A DNA stretch of 64,000 nucleotides from Streptomyces achromogenes (GTDB lineage: Bacteria > Actinomycetota > Actinomycetes > Streptomycetales > Streptomycetaceae): positions 3,348,001 through 3,412,000 of the forward strand of contig NZ_JAUSYH010000001.1 of the NCBI RefSeq assembly GCF_030816715.1. The letters are read 5' to 3'. Positions 25,042-32,873 of this stretch are shown in pieces (positions within the stretch are counted from its first letter, which is position 1; each line of letters opens with the position of its first letter). The notes below the pieces were generated by a model. That model made no database searches. It had not been told where the DNA came from and saw only the letters and a list, made by a program, of their open reading frames with translations. A program made the position numbers and the translations under genes.

Positions 25042-25050
25042 GGCGCGTCC

Positions 25051-25084
25051 CGGGGGTGCCGCCACGTGGTCGGAAGCACCCCCG
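25051..25084 (+). terminator. Hairpin terminator after IclR gene
   Basis: CGGGGGTGC and GCACCCCCG form a perfect 9-bp stem with a 16-nt loop. It lacks a T-run, as is common in this GC range. Confidence 0.7.
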
Positions 25085-25141
25085 CGGACCAGGTAGTATT
25101 TTCTTCGTCGCAGGCCGCCGAAGGCGGAGGGCGAGAGTCAT

Positions 25142-25215
25142 GCGCCGCTAGCTCAGTTGGTTAGAGCAGCTGACTCTTAATCAGCGGGTCCGGGGTTCGA
25201 GTCCCTGGCGGCGCA
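25142..25215 (+). tRNA. tRNA-Lys (anticodon CTT), copy 2
   Basis: Identical in all 74 nt to copy 1, with anticodon loop CTCTTAA and no encoded CCA. Upstream TAGTAT at about 25093 can serve as the -10. The 3' part is also read antisense by the acyl-CoA ligase frame. Confidence 0.97.
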
Positions 25216-26974
25216 CCGAAGAAGGGCCTCTCGTGAACACGAGGGGCCCTTCGGCTTCCCCGGTCACCCCCGCTTCCCCGGCTCCTTCGGCGTCCGCTGC
25301 GTCCACGGCACGCGCCGTCCCTCCGGCCCGCCCGGCCGGTCCGATCTCCGCGGCCTCTGCGACCTCCGCCGCCTCCCGCGCCGTCAGCCTCCGGTAGCCG
25401 GGCTCTCCCGGCGGCCGCCACCACACCGGGTCCGCGCAGCGCGGCCCCTCGCGCCGCAGCAGCGCCCGGTGGATCTTGTTCGTCGCGGTGACGGGCATCC
25501 GCTCCACCACCCGCACGAACCGGGGCGCCATCTTGGTGCCCAGGTCGGGCTGGGCGAGCAGGAACGCGGCGAAGCCCGCCGGATCGAACGTCCCGGCCAG
25601 CGTCGCCATCACCTGGTCGCCGGTCACCGGGTCCGGCACCGCGTAGACGGCGACGGCGTCCGCTCCCTCGTACCGGGCGAGGATGTTCTCGATCATCGCG
25701 GCGGCCAGGTTCTCGCCGTCGACGCGCAGCCGGTCGTCGGTGCGGCCCGCGAAGTAGAGGAAGCCCTCGCGGTCCCGGCAGAAGAGGTCGCCGGTCCAGT
25801 ACGCCCCGTCCTCCCGGCGCCGCTCCGCCTCCGCCGCCGGATTGCGCCAGTAGCCCTCGAAGGGGTTCGGGCCCCGGTTGACCAGCTCCCCGATCGCCGC
25901 GTCGCCGTTCAGCAGCCGCCCCACCGCGTCGAACACCGCCCGCGGACACTCCTCGCCCGTCTTCGGGTCGAGGACGACGAGACCTGCGCCCGCCCGGCCG
26001 ACCGCGCCCGGCGGAGTGCCGGGCGACCACTGCACCGCCGCCCCGCCCTCCGAGGAGCCGTACCCCTCCACCAGCCGCACCCCGAAGCGCCGTTCGAAAG
26101 CCGCCGCGTCCACCGCTCCCGCCTCGGTGCCGAAGCCCAGCCGCAGCACGTGGTCCCGGTCGTCCGGGCCGGGCTCGGTGGCCAGGACGTACTGGATCGC
26201 CCGGCCGACATAGGTGAAGTACGTCGCCCGGTAACGCCGTACGTCCGCCAGGAACCCGGACGCCGAGAAGCGCCGGCGCAGCGCCACCCCGGCGTCGGCG
26301 GTCAGCGCCGGAGCCCAGTCGGCGATCACCGCGTTGCCGTGGAACATCGGCATGCAGACGTAGTGCACGTCGTCCGGGCCGACGGCGAACTGCCCGGCCA
26401 GGGAGCGCCCGGCGGCCGTCAGCCGGCCCTGGGTGCAGATCGCGGCCTTGGGGGCGCCGGTCGAGCCGGAGGTGAAGTAGAGCAGGAACCGGTCGGCGGG
26501 CGTGGCGCGGGACGGGTCCGGGCGGGCGTCCGCGTACGGGGCGAGGAGCGCGTCGTACTCGGGCGTGCCGGTGACCAGGAGGCGGACTCCGGGCAGGTCG
26601 AGCCCTCTGAGCAGCGGCAGGTGGGCGTGCTCGGTGATCAGCAGCCGGCACTCGGTGTGCAGGACGTCCCGGGCCAGTTCGGGGCCGCGCCGGGTGGAGT
26701 TGATCCCGGCGACGGCCGCCCCGGCGAGGGCCGCGGCCGACAGCCAGAGCGGGAACTCCGGCGTGTTGTCCAGCAGCAGCCCGAGGTGCGGCGGGCCGTC
26801 CGGCGGCAGCAGGTCGGCCAGCAGAGCCGCCCGGGCGGCGGCCCCGGCGGCGACCTCGTGGTGCGTGAGGACGGCGTCCTCGCACCACAGCCCCGGCCGG
26901 AAGTCGCCCCAGCGGGCGGCCACGAGTTCGGCGACGGTAGCGGTGCCGGCTCCGGTTTCCCTGGTGGACTCCAT
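25181..26974 (-). CDS. AMP-forming acyl-CoA ligase (FadD-like); 3' end runs into tRNA
   Basis: Protein of 597 residues with an acyl-CoA synthetase core. The phosphate loop is FTSGSTGAPKAAICTQGRLT, A5 is EGYGSSEGGAAVQWSP, A7 is YWTGDLFCRDREGFLYFAGRTDDRLR, and the catalytic Lys is in TATNKIHRALL. It activates a carboxylic acid to its CoA ester, probably a fatty or aryl acid. After the family's normal end (about PGEPGYRRLTAREAAEV) the frame has no stop for about 80 codons. It crosses the tRNA terminator and ends inside antisense tRNA-Lys (VRRQGLEPRTR), which suggests a lost stop codon. Confidence 0.85.
   Translation of the reverse strand: MESTRETGAGTATVAELVAARWGDFRPGLWCEDAVLTHHEVAAGAAARAALLADLLPPDGPPHLGLLLDNTPEFPLWLSAAALAGAAVAGINSTRRGPELARDVLHTECRLLITEHAHLPLLRGLDLPGVRLLVTGTPEYDALLAPYADARPDPSRATPADRFLLYFTSGSTGAPKAAICTQGRLTAAGRSLAGQFAVGPDDVHYVCMPMFHGNAVIADWAPALTADAGVALRRRFSASGFLADVRRYRATYFTYVGRAIQYVLATEPGPDDRDHVLRLGFGTEAGAVDAAAFERRFGVRLVEGYGSSEGGAAVQWSPGTPPGAVGRAGAGLVVLDPKTGEECPRAVFDAVGRLLNGDAAIGELVNRGPNPFEGYWRNPAAEAERRREDGAYWTGDLFCRDREGFLYFAGRTDDRLRVDGENLAAAMIENILARYEGADAVAVYAVPDPVTGDQVMATLAGTFDPAGFAAFLLAQPDLGTKMAPRFVRVVERMPVTATNKIHRALLRREGPRCADPVWWRPPGEPGYRRLTAREAAEVAEAAEIGPAGRAGGTARAVDAADAEGAGEAGVTGEAEGPLVFTRGPSSVRRQGLEPRTR
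25221..25252 (+). terminator. Terminator hairpin after tRNA-Lys copy 2
   Basis: GAAGGGCCTCTCGTG and CGAGGGGCCCTTC pair around AACA. It lies five bases after the tRNA. Confidence 0.85.
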
Positions 26975-26990
26975 GGGCGCGCACGGTAGT

Positions 26991-27003
26991 TGACGTATCG
27001 TCA
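26991..27003. promoter_or_regulatory. TGACG-TAT-CGTCA palindrome before ligase gene
   Basis: Perfect 5-bp arms 17 bp upstream of the ligase ATG, where a repressor would block transcription or initiation. The size and symmetry resemble TetR-family sites; no TetR gene is in the window. Confidence 0.45.
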
Positions 27004-27029
27004 GATGTGGAGAGTCAGGGGGCGCACCG

Positions 27030-27494
27030 TCAGGGCAGCAGGCCGCCCGCCTCCGAGAAGAAGGTGTGCGCGGCGACCATGGCGACGACGCAGAAGAAGA
27101 TGAACACGGCGAAGAAGCCCAGCAGACAGCCCGTGCCCGCGGCGAGCCTCCCCCGGCTCGGCCGGTGGGCCGTGGCCCCCTCCGGGTGGTCCGGCGCGTA
27201 GAAGACGGTGACGATGTCGCCCTCGATGACGGTGCCCGGACCGCCGCCCTCGTCGAAGCGGTAGGCGCGGCCGTCCCTCGTGGTGAACTCGTAGACGTGG
27301 TGCAGGGTGGTGCTCACCGAGGTGTCGCCGCCCCCGCCGCTCGTGTGCGTATAGGTCCGCAGACAGCGGCCCTCGGCGGTGACTCCGCTGTCCCAGGCCG
27401 CTCTGACCTGCCGGGTCCGGCCGAGGGTCTTGTACGCGAGGAAGAGCATGACGGCGATCATGATGCTCGGCACGATGTAGAAGAACGTTTCCAT
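27030..27494 (-). CDS. DUF3592-like membrane protein
   Basis: A 154-residue protein with a membrane helix at each end (FYIVPSIMIAVMLFLAY and TGCLLGFFAVFIFFCVVAMVAA). The middle extracytoplasmic beta-rich domain contains HHVYEFTTRDGRAYRFDEGG, VIEGDIVTVFYAPDHPEGA. This layout matches DUF3592 proteins, whose function is unknown. ATG is close to GGGGGAG. Confidence 0.75.
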   Translation of the reverse strand: METFFYIVPSIMIAVMLFLAYKTLGRTRQVRAAWDSGVTAEGRCLRTYTHTSGGGGDTSVSTTLHHVYEFTTRDGRAYRFDEGGGPGTVIEGDIVTVFYAPDHPEGATAHRPSRGRLAAGTGCLLGFFAVFIFFCVVAMVAAHTFFSEAGGLLP

Positions 27495-27612
27495 GAGCTC
27501 CCCCGGTGTTCTGAGATGTTCCCCCGCGCCGGCCTGGTGTTGACGGCGTGCAGGGAACGTACCCGTGCGCGGGCCCGGGGGAGCTCAAGCGATGCTCAGG
27601 AAAACCGGCCGC

Positions 27613-28218
27613 TCAGAACGTGACGTCGGAGCAGGCGTAGAAGGCGTTGGCCGTGTCGGCGATCGTCCACACGGCGACGATGACGTGCCGTCCGCTGAGC
27701 CCGGACGGCAGCGTGCCGCTGTGCGAGAGGGTCGACGGGGGCCGCTGACCGCCGTAGGGCACGGTCAGGAACGGCGTGAGGTCGAGATCGGAGCGGGCCA
27801 GGTTGTGGTTCTGGTTCCAGCCCTGCCTGGTGACGTAGTACGTGAAGTCGGTCGTGGCGTGCATCGCGGTGAACTGCCAGCGGAAGGTGTAGCTCCGGCC
27901 GCCGTTCACCCGGGTCGTCGGCCACGCCCCGCCCGAGGGGGTCCGCGGACCGTCGAGCTGGGCGAAGCGGGCGTTGCCGCCGGAGCAGATCCGGCCGTCG
28001 GCCGCGCCGGAACCCGGGAAACCCTTCGGCCCCTCGACGCTCTGCGGCTCCCACTGGATGTCGCCGCAGTTGGTCACGGAGCCGTTCTGGCAGAGCTTCT
28101 GCCGGCTGACGGGGAGGTCGGTGTAACCGTGGCCGCTCGCGCCGCCGGCGGTGAGCACGAAGGCTCCCGCCATGGTGAGCCCGAGCGCGGCGGCGTACCA
28201 CCTGGTCTTTTTGCGCAT
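27613..28218 (-). CDS. AA10 lytic polysaccharide monooxygenase
   Basis: Secreted copper monooxygenase of 201 residues that oxidatively cleaves chitin or cellulose. The signal peptide ends ...AGGASG, leaving His30 (HGYTDLPVSRQ) as the mature N-terminus. The second copper ligand is His120 in QFTAMHATTDF. Paired cysteines (KLCQNGSVTNC, C78, and C in YACSDVTF) fit the disulfides of small AA10 enzymes. No separate binding module is attached. It is a single-gene unit. Confidence 0.93.
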   Translation of the reverse strand: MRKKTRWYAAALGLTMAGAFVLTAGGASGHGYTDLPVSRQKLCQNGSVTNCGDIQWEPQSVEGPKGFPGSGAADGRICSGGNARFAQLDGPRTPSGGAWPTTRVNGGRSYTFRWQFTAMHATTDFTYYVTRQGWNQNHNLARSDLDLTPFLTVPYGGQRPPSTLSHSGTLPSGLSGRHVIVAVWTIADTANAFYACSDVTF

Positions 28219-28342
28219 GCTGCCGCTCCTGGAGAACGTGGGGAGTTCACTGAGCCGAGCTGTGCAGGTCTAGACCAAGTTCGAGATTATGGGCGTGCGC
28301 GGAACATGTCCATACCCGTCGCGGGTGCTGTTCGACGGGCCG

Positions 28343-29449
28343 TCAGGGCGACTGCTCCCGGCCCGCGCAGAAGGCCACGGTCAGGTCCTTCACCAGCGCC
28401 TTGCGCTCGTAGTCGTCCAGTTCCACGAGCCCGCGCATGGTCAGCCGGGTCACCGTGTCCTCCACCGAGTCGACGACCGAGGTCAGCACGGTGGCCCGGT
28501 GCTGGGCGTCGAGCGCGGCGATCCGTCGGCGGTGCATCGCCGCGGCGACCTCGGGGGCGTACTCCACCCGGACCGGCTGCACCGAGAACACCTCGAGGCC
28601 GACCACCCCCGCGTCCCGCGCGACCAGCCGGGTCAGCGCCTCCCCCGCCGCCTCCACCGAACCCCGGCCCGCGCCCGGCGTCTCCACCGGGATCCGGGCC
28701 AGCGCCGCCTCGACGCACTCACGCAGATACGTCTCGTGGTCCTCCACCCCCAGCGTGGCCCGCGCGGTGTCCCGCACCCGCCACACCACCAGGGCCACCA
28801 CCCGCAGCGCGACCCCGCTGCCGTCGGCGGCGAACATCGGCTCGCTGCGCCAGTGCCGCAGCCGCACGTCCACCCGGCGGCGCAGCAGCAGCGGGTTCAC
28901 CCACAGCAGGCCGGTGCGCCGCACCGTGCCCCGGTAGCGGCCGAACAGGCCGAGCACCCAGGCCCGTCCGGTGCGTCCGCGGGCGAGGCCGCCGAAGCCG
29001 AACAGGGCGAGCGTGCCCGCGCCCGCGTACGCCGCCCACTGCGCCGGACCGAGGCCGGCGCCCGCGATCTCCGGCAGCCGCAGCGCCGCCACCGCGAGCG
29101 GCGGCAGGACGCCGGCCCACCACGAGGCGGCCACACAGCCGGCCGCCCCGCAGACCCCGCCGAGCACCCCCGCCGCGCCGGGCAGCACCCGCGCCGGCCG
29201 CTCCGCCAGTTCGGGGTCCGGCCGCGGTCCCGGGCGGGGCTGCGCGAGCATCGGCCGGCGCAGCCTCGGCTGCTCCCCGGTGCCCGCCCGGCTGCCCACC
29301 ACGGCGGGGCTCAGCGGCACCGGCCGCGGCTCGGGCTCGTCGCGGAACAGAAGGTGGACGGGGATCTCGGTGGTCGCCTCGCTCTGGATGAGCCGTGCGG
29401 GCCTGGACGGCCCCTCGGACTCGGGTGTGGGAGAAGTGGTCGTGTGCAT
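28343..29449 (-). CDS. SPFH/band 7 (stomatin-like) membrane protein
   Basis: Protein of 368 residues. A Pro/Arg-rich N-terminus (about 100 residues) precedes two hydrophobic segments (about 98-135). The SPFH domain then runs FGRYRGTVRRTGLLWVNPLL, VRLRHWRSEPMFAADGSGVALRVVALVVWRV and VEAALARIPVETPGA, ending in VGLEVFSVQPVRVEYAPEVAAAMHRRRIAALD. Such proteins scaffold membrane microdomains. ATG 29449 has GGAGG six bases upstream. A degenerate repeat region lies upstream. Confidence 0.87.
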   Translation of the reverse strand: MHTTTSPTPESEGPSRPARLIQSEATTEIPVHLLFRDEPEPRPVPLSPAVVGSRAGTGEQPRLRRPMLAQPRPGPRPDPELAERPARVLPGAAGVLGGVCGAAGCVAASWWAGVLPPLAVAALRLPEIAGAGLGPAQWAAYAGAGTLALFGFGGLARGRTGRAWVLGLFGRYRGTVRRTGLLWVNPLLLRRRVDVRLRHWRSEPMFAADGSGVALRVVALVVWRVRDTARATLGVEDHETYLRECVEAALARIPVETPGAGRGSVEAAGEALTRLVARDAGVVGLEVFSVQPVRVEYAPEVAAAMHRRRIAALDAQHRATVLTSVVDSVEDTVTRLTMRGLVELDDYERKALVKDLTVAFCAGREQSP

Positions 29450-29576
29450 TGCGTGCCTCCAGCCTCCGCGCCAGATACGCCATGACAGTGGGGGGACGGT
29501 GTGGATGGACGGTGCGAGGGGAACGGTGTGGGCGGGACCGGGTGATGGGGACCGGGTGGACGCGACCGGGTAGGTG

Positions 29577-29655
29577 GGACCCAGTGGGTGGGATCTCGTG
29601 GGCGAGACCCCTGTGGGTGGTATTTCGTGGGCGAGACCTCGTGGGTGGGGACTGC
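29577..29655. repeat. Degenerate tandem repeat in spacer
   Basis: GTGGGTGGGATCTCGTGGGC, then a related copy GTGGGTGGTATTTCGTGGGC and a third partial copy, period about 35 bp. It fills much of the 244-bp spacer between the SPFH gene and the NlpC/P60 gene; nothing else is visible there. Confidence 0.6.
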
Positions 29656-29693
29656 CCGGGCGTGGGCGGGGTCGCCCGGGCGGGGCGGCGGTG

Positions 29694-31145
29694 CTACGTG
29701 AAGAGCCGCCGCCAGGCCTCGGGGCCCGGATAGCCGTCGGCCGCACCGCCGCGCCAGCCCTGGGCGCGCTGGAAGGCCTCGACCGCTCGCCGGTCCGCCT
29801 CGCCCCAGCGCGGCCCCGGACCCGTCGTGTAGTGCCTGCCGAATCCTTTCTTCACCAACTGCCGCCCCAACTGCGTGACGTACGCGTTCTGCGCCCCGGG
29901 CCGGAACACGCCCCGGCCCGGGTAGGCGGGCACGCGCGGCGCCGAGGAGGCGGGAGCGACGGGCGGCCCCGCGGCGCCCGACCCGGACCCGGGGACCTGC
30001 GGGACCTGCGGGGTCCGCGGCCTGTGCAGGGCGGGCGGAACCTGTGGCATGTCCCCGCCCCCGCCGGTGACCAGCAGCGCCCAGGTCCGCGGGCCGGGCA
30101 GGCCGTCGGCGTCGGGGCCGCTCCAGCCCTGGGCGCGCTGGAAGGCCCGGGTGGCCCTGCCGTCGGCGGCCGACCAGCGCGGGCCGGGCCCCGAGCCCCA
30201 GAAGCGCTCGGCGCCGCGCTCGACGAGGAGCCGGCCGAGCAGGGTGACGTACCTGTTGTCCGCGCCGGGCCCGAACGCCGCCCGCCCCGGGAACGCCGGC
30301 AGCTCGGTCCGCTGCCCGCCGGGCTTGTCCCCGTCCCCTCTCGCGCTCGCCTGCGGGTTCCCGCCCCTGGCGCCGGACTCCTCCCCGGTGCTCTGCGCGG
30401 CAGGCCGCAGGCCCTTGTAGCGATAGGGGACGTAGCGGTCGGAATTGCTCCAGTAGGCGTAGGGAGTGGCCTGGCGGCGCGTGGTCGGACGGGTCTGCTC
30501 GTACACGACGTAGTAACTGTGCGTGTAGTCCGTCCAGCCGCCGAAAAGGACGACGTGCGAGCCTTTCTCGGGGTCGGACGGATTGTGGAACAGCAGAATG
30601 TCGCCGGGCCCGAGTTCCTCCTTGGAAATCCTCGTCCCGAACTGGTGGAGACTGCCCGTCCACTCGTTCCGCGGCAGGTTCCAGGCCATGGAGACGAAGC
30701 CGGAGCAATCCTGCCGGTAGCCGTCCCACCAGTAGGCGCTCATGCTGTACGGCACCTGCGCCGAAACCCATTCCCCGGCCCGTCCGATGATGTCGGCCCG
30801 GGTCGTCGCGGGCGTCACGACCGGTCCCGCCGTTCCGCCCGGACGCGTCGACTGCCCCGCGGGGCCGTGCAGCGGGGCCCTCACCCCCTGGGGGGTCTCG
30901 GGCTCGTCGCCTGCGGGAACGCCGGGGCGGTCGGGGGCCCGCGGAGCGGCGGCGGTGGCGGGCGTCGCGTGCGCCGCGCCGAGCGCCGCGGCCGTCGCGG
31001 TGGCCACGACCAGGGCGCGGTGAGCGGGCGGGAAGCCGCCGAACGGGCCGGTCGGGGAATTCCGGGCCGCCCGTCGGCGTGCCGCGCATCCGGGGCAGTC
31101 GCAGTCGCTCTCGGGATCGAATTCCTCGAATGCCGGAGGCTCCAT
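29694..31145 (-). CDS. NlpC/P60-like peptidase with two peptidoglycan-binding repeats
   Basis: Predicted cell-wall hydrolase of 483 residues. The N-terminus carries a short Cys motif (ESDCDCPGCAARRRA), then a hydrophobic export segment (HRALVVATATAAALGAAHA) and Pro-rich linker. The catalytic domain has YRQDCSGFVSMAWNLP (nucleophile Cys) and DPEKGSHVVLFGGW (His). Two C-terminal repeats (FGPGADNRYVTLLGRLLVERG and FRPGAQNAYVTQLGRQLVKKG, each ending AFQRAQGW...) are peptidoglycan-binding domains. ATG 31145 has GAGGGGAA upstream. The Cys motif ahead of the signal is unusual for a secreted enzyme. Confidence 0.85.
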   Translation of the reverse strand: MEPPAFEEFDPESDCDCPGCAARRRAARNSPTGPFGGFPPAHRALVVATATAAALGAAHATPATAAAPRAPDRPGVPAGDEPETPQGVRAPLHGPAGQSTRPGGTAGPVVTPATTRADIIGRAGEWVSAQVPYSMSAYWWDGYRQDCSGFVSMAWNLPRNEWTGSLHQFGTRISKEELGPGDILLFHNPSDPEKGSHVVLFGGWTDYTHSYYVVYEQTRPTTRRQATPYAYWSNSDRYVPYRYKGLRPAAQSTGEESGARGGNPQASARGDGDKPGGQRTELPAFPGRAAFGPGADNRYVTLLGRLLVERGAERFWGSGPGPRWSAADGRATRAFQRAQGWSGPDADGLPGPRTWALLVTGGGGDMPQVPPALHRPRTPQVPQVPGSGSGAAGPPVAPASSAPRVPAYPGRGVFRPGAQNAYVTQLGRQLVKKGFGRHYTTGPGPRWGEADRRAVEAFQRAQGWRGGAADGYPGPEAWRRLFT

Positions 31146-31264
31146 GCGATTCCCCTCACACCTCAGCTGGAAATGTCCGCGACTGCTCACGTTCGCCAGT
31201 TTCTCAACCGTCTTGTCGACGCGCATGCTGACGGTCCGAATGATGTAAGCCGCGCGCTCCCGGC

Positions 31265-31293
31265 CCGACCGCCCGGGAGCCCCGGGCGGTCGG
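31265..31293. other. Perfect 13-bp inverted repeat, 3-nt loop
   Basis: CCGACCGCCCGGG-AGC-CCCGGGCGGTCGG. It is a very stable hairpin on either strand, about 120 bp upstream of the NlpC/P60 start and 43 bp before tRNA-Lys copy 3. It is probably a bidirectional insulator or attenuator rather than an operator. Confidence 0.6.
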
Positions 31294-31335
31294 ACGCACC
31301 CTCCGGCGTCCTGTAGAGTTACGACGTCAGTGCGA

Positions 31336-31409
31336 GCGCCGCTAGCTCAGTTGGTTAGAGCAGCTGACTCTTAATCAGCGGGTCCGGGGTTCGAGTCCCT
31401 GGCGGCGCA
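31336..31409 (+). tRNA. tRNA-Lys (anticodon CTT), copy 3
   Basis: Identical to copies 1 and 2. Upstream TAGAGT (-10-like) and ACGACGTCAG match the promoter of copy 1 more closely than copy 2. Confidence 0.97.
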
Positions 31410-31417
31410 CAGACGAC

Positions 31418-31447
31418 GAAGGCCCCTCGCGAGAGCGAGGGGCCTTC
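31418..31447 (+). terminator. Terminator hairpin after tRNA-Lys copy 3
   Basis: GAAGGCCCCTCGC and GCGAGGGGCCTTC pair around GAGA, a perfect 13-bp stem. Confidence 0.88.
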
Positions 31448-31479
31448 GTTCGTCCGCGTTCACGTCACAGCACGCCACA

Positions 31480-32151
31480 TTACGTCACACCACGACCGGC
31501 GCCCGTGCCGGTGAGGTACGCCGACACGATCACGTTCGCCGTGTAGCTGTGGCCGGCCCGGTCGAAGACTCCGCCGCAGGTGATGAGGCGCAGTTCGGCG
31601 CGGCCCGCCCGGCGGGCGCCGTAGGCGAGCCGGGCGTCGAAGCGGTCGCGCCGGACGACCTCGACGTCGTCCACGGTGAACTCGGCGACCTTCCCGTCGT
31701 CCCGGACCACGCGGACCGTCTCGCCGCCCCTGAGCGTGCTCAGCTTGTAGAAGACGGCGGGCCGGGTCTCGGTGTCGACGTGCCCCACCAGCAGGGCGGC
31801 GCCCCGCGCACCGGGCTTCGCGCCGCCGGCGTACCAGCCGACGACGCCCGCCTGGTCGAAGGGCGGCGGGTCGACGGCTCCGTCCCCGTCGAGGCCGCGG
31901 GCGACGATCGGGGCCCGCACGCCCAGCTCGGGTATGTCGACGCGTCGCGGCAGCGCCTGCCCCATCGGCTCGGCGGCGGGCGGGAGCCGGACCGGCGGAC
32001 GGCCCACCGCGGCCATGTCGCCGGTCGCCGGGACGGATCCGCCGTGCCGCACGTCGGTCACCTCGCGCCCCCACAGCCACAGCCCGAACAGCAGCACCGC
32101 CCAGGCCAGGCCGGTCAGGAAGCGGCCGGAAACGCGCTCGCGCTCGGACAC
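31480..32151 (-). CDS. Class F sortase
   Basis: Membrane-anchored transpeptidase of 223 residues. The N-terminal helix is FLTGLAWAVLLFGLWLW. The sortase core starts RVDIPELGVRAPIVARGLDGDGAVDPP. The catalytic His124 lies in LLVGHVDTETR, Cys192 in LITCGGVFDR and the Arg at 198, the class F wording (TCGGxFDR). Its substrates are not known in general. GTG 32151 is three bases downstream of the adjacent gene's stop, so the two are co-transcribed. Confidence 0.9.
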   Translation of the reverse strand: MSERERVSGRFLTGLAWAVLLFGLWLWGREVTDVRHGGSVPATGDMAAVGRPPVRLPPAAEPMGQALPRRVDIPELGVRAPIVARGLDGDGAVDPPPFDQAGVVGWYAGGAKPGARGAALLVGHVDTETRPAVFYKLSTLRGGETVRVVRDDGKVAEFTVDDVEVVRRDRFDARLAYGARRAGRAELRLITCGGVFDRAGHSYTANVIVSAYLTGTGAGRGVT

Positions 32152-32154
32152 GGC

Positions 32155-32769
32155 TCAGTCCGTCCTGCGTCTCCGCCGCACACCGCGGAAGACGACGGCG
32201 GCCGCGGCGACGCCCGCCAGCACCAGCCCGATGACCGCCTGCACCGCGCCGGGGCCGTCCACCCGGGCCTCCTCCACGGAGGCCAGCGGAGCCGCCCCGC
32301 CGCCGCCCGCGCGGACCGGGGCGACGGGAGAGGCGGGGACCGTCGGGGCGTCCTGCGTCGGGGGGCCCGAAGACTCCCGCGGCCGCGACGGCTCGACGGG
32401 CGACGGGGCGACGACGCTGATCCGGCCCTTGACCGTGAAGTCGACGCAGGTGATCCGCACGTCGTAGGCGCCGGCCGCGACCGAGGAACGGACGCGGGTG
32501 TCGCCGACGAGCGAGCCGCCCGAAACGCTGAGCCGCGCGTCCGAGACGAACGCGTCCGAGGTCGCGGTGGCCGTGCGGCCCCCGCAGCCTGCGACCTTCA
32601 GCGTGATCTCGGCGCCGGGCGCGGGCTTGGACGGCGTGACCGAGACGCTGCCGCCGCCGTCGGAGGCGTGCGCCGTGGGGGCGTACGCCATGGGGACGAG
32701 CATCGCGGGGGCGAGCGCCGCGACGGCGGCCGCGACACCCGTACAGAGAGTGACCTTCAGTGAACTCAT
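32155..32769 (-). CDS. Exported membrane-anchored protein partner of class F sortase
   Basis: Protein of 204 residues: signal peptide (VTLCTGVAAAVAALAPAMLVPMAYA), an Ig-like beta domain (VSVTPSKPAPGAEITLKVAGC to DFTVKGRISVVAP) with two Cys, a Pro/Ser-rich stalk, then a membrane helix and RRRRR tail. There is no clear LPXTG-type motif before the C-terminal helix, so it may stay in the membrane rather than be sorted. ATG has GGAGG six bases upstream. First gene of a two-gene operon with the sortase. Confidence 0.78.
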   Translation of the reverse strand: MSSLKVTLCTGVAAAVAALAPAMLVPMAYAPTAHASDGGGSVSVTPSKPAPGAEITLKVAGCGGRTATATSDAFVSDARLSVSGGSLVGDTRVRSSVAAGAYDVRITCVDFTVKGRISVVAPSPVEPSRPRESSGPPTQDAPTVPASPVAPVRAGGGGAAPLASVEEARVDGPGAVQAVIGLVLAGVAAAAVVFRGVRRRRRTD

Positions 32770-32873
32770 CGTGAACCTCCAGCTCTCTGGAGAGTCCCCC
32801 GCCGGGCCGCCCGGCGCATCCCCTGGCGGGTTTTCACTGCTCCGTACGGGTGGCAGGCAGGTCGCCGCGGGTT

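Noticed and set aside
23155..25065. Long minus-strand frame opposite the importer ATPase and IclR gene
   Set aside because: Shadow frame; the opposite strand has complete Walker, signature and HTH motifs with overlapping operon starts.
31146..31335. c-di-AMP (ydaO-type) riboswitch before the cell-wall hydrolase
   Set aside because: The conserved riboswitch core strings were not found; only a simple perfect hairpin is visible.
12684..31409. Integrated element bounded by tRNA-Lys copies
   Set aside because: No integrase, excisionase or replication genes lie between the copies, and the intervening genes have normal host composition.
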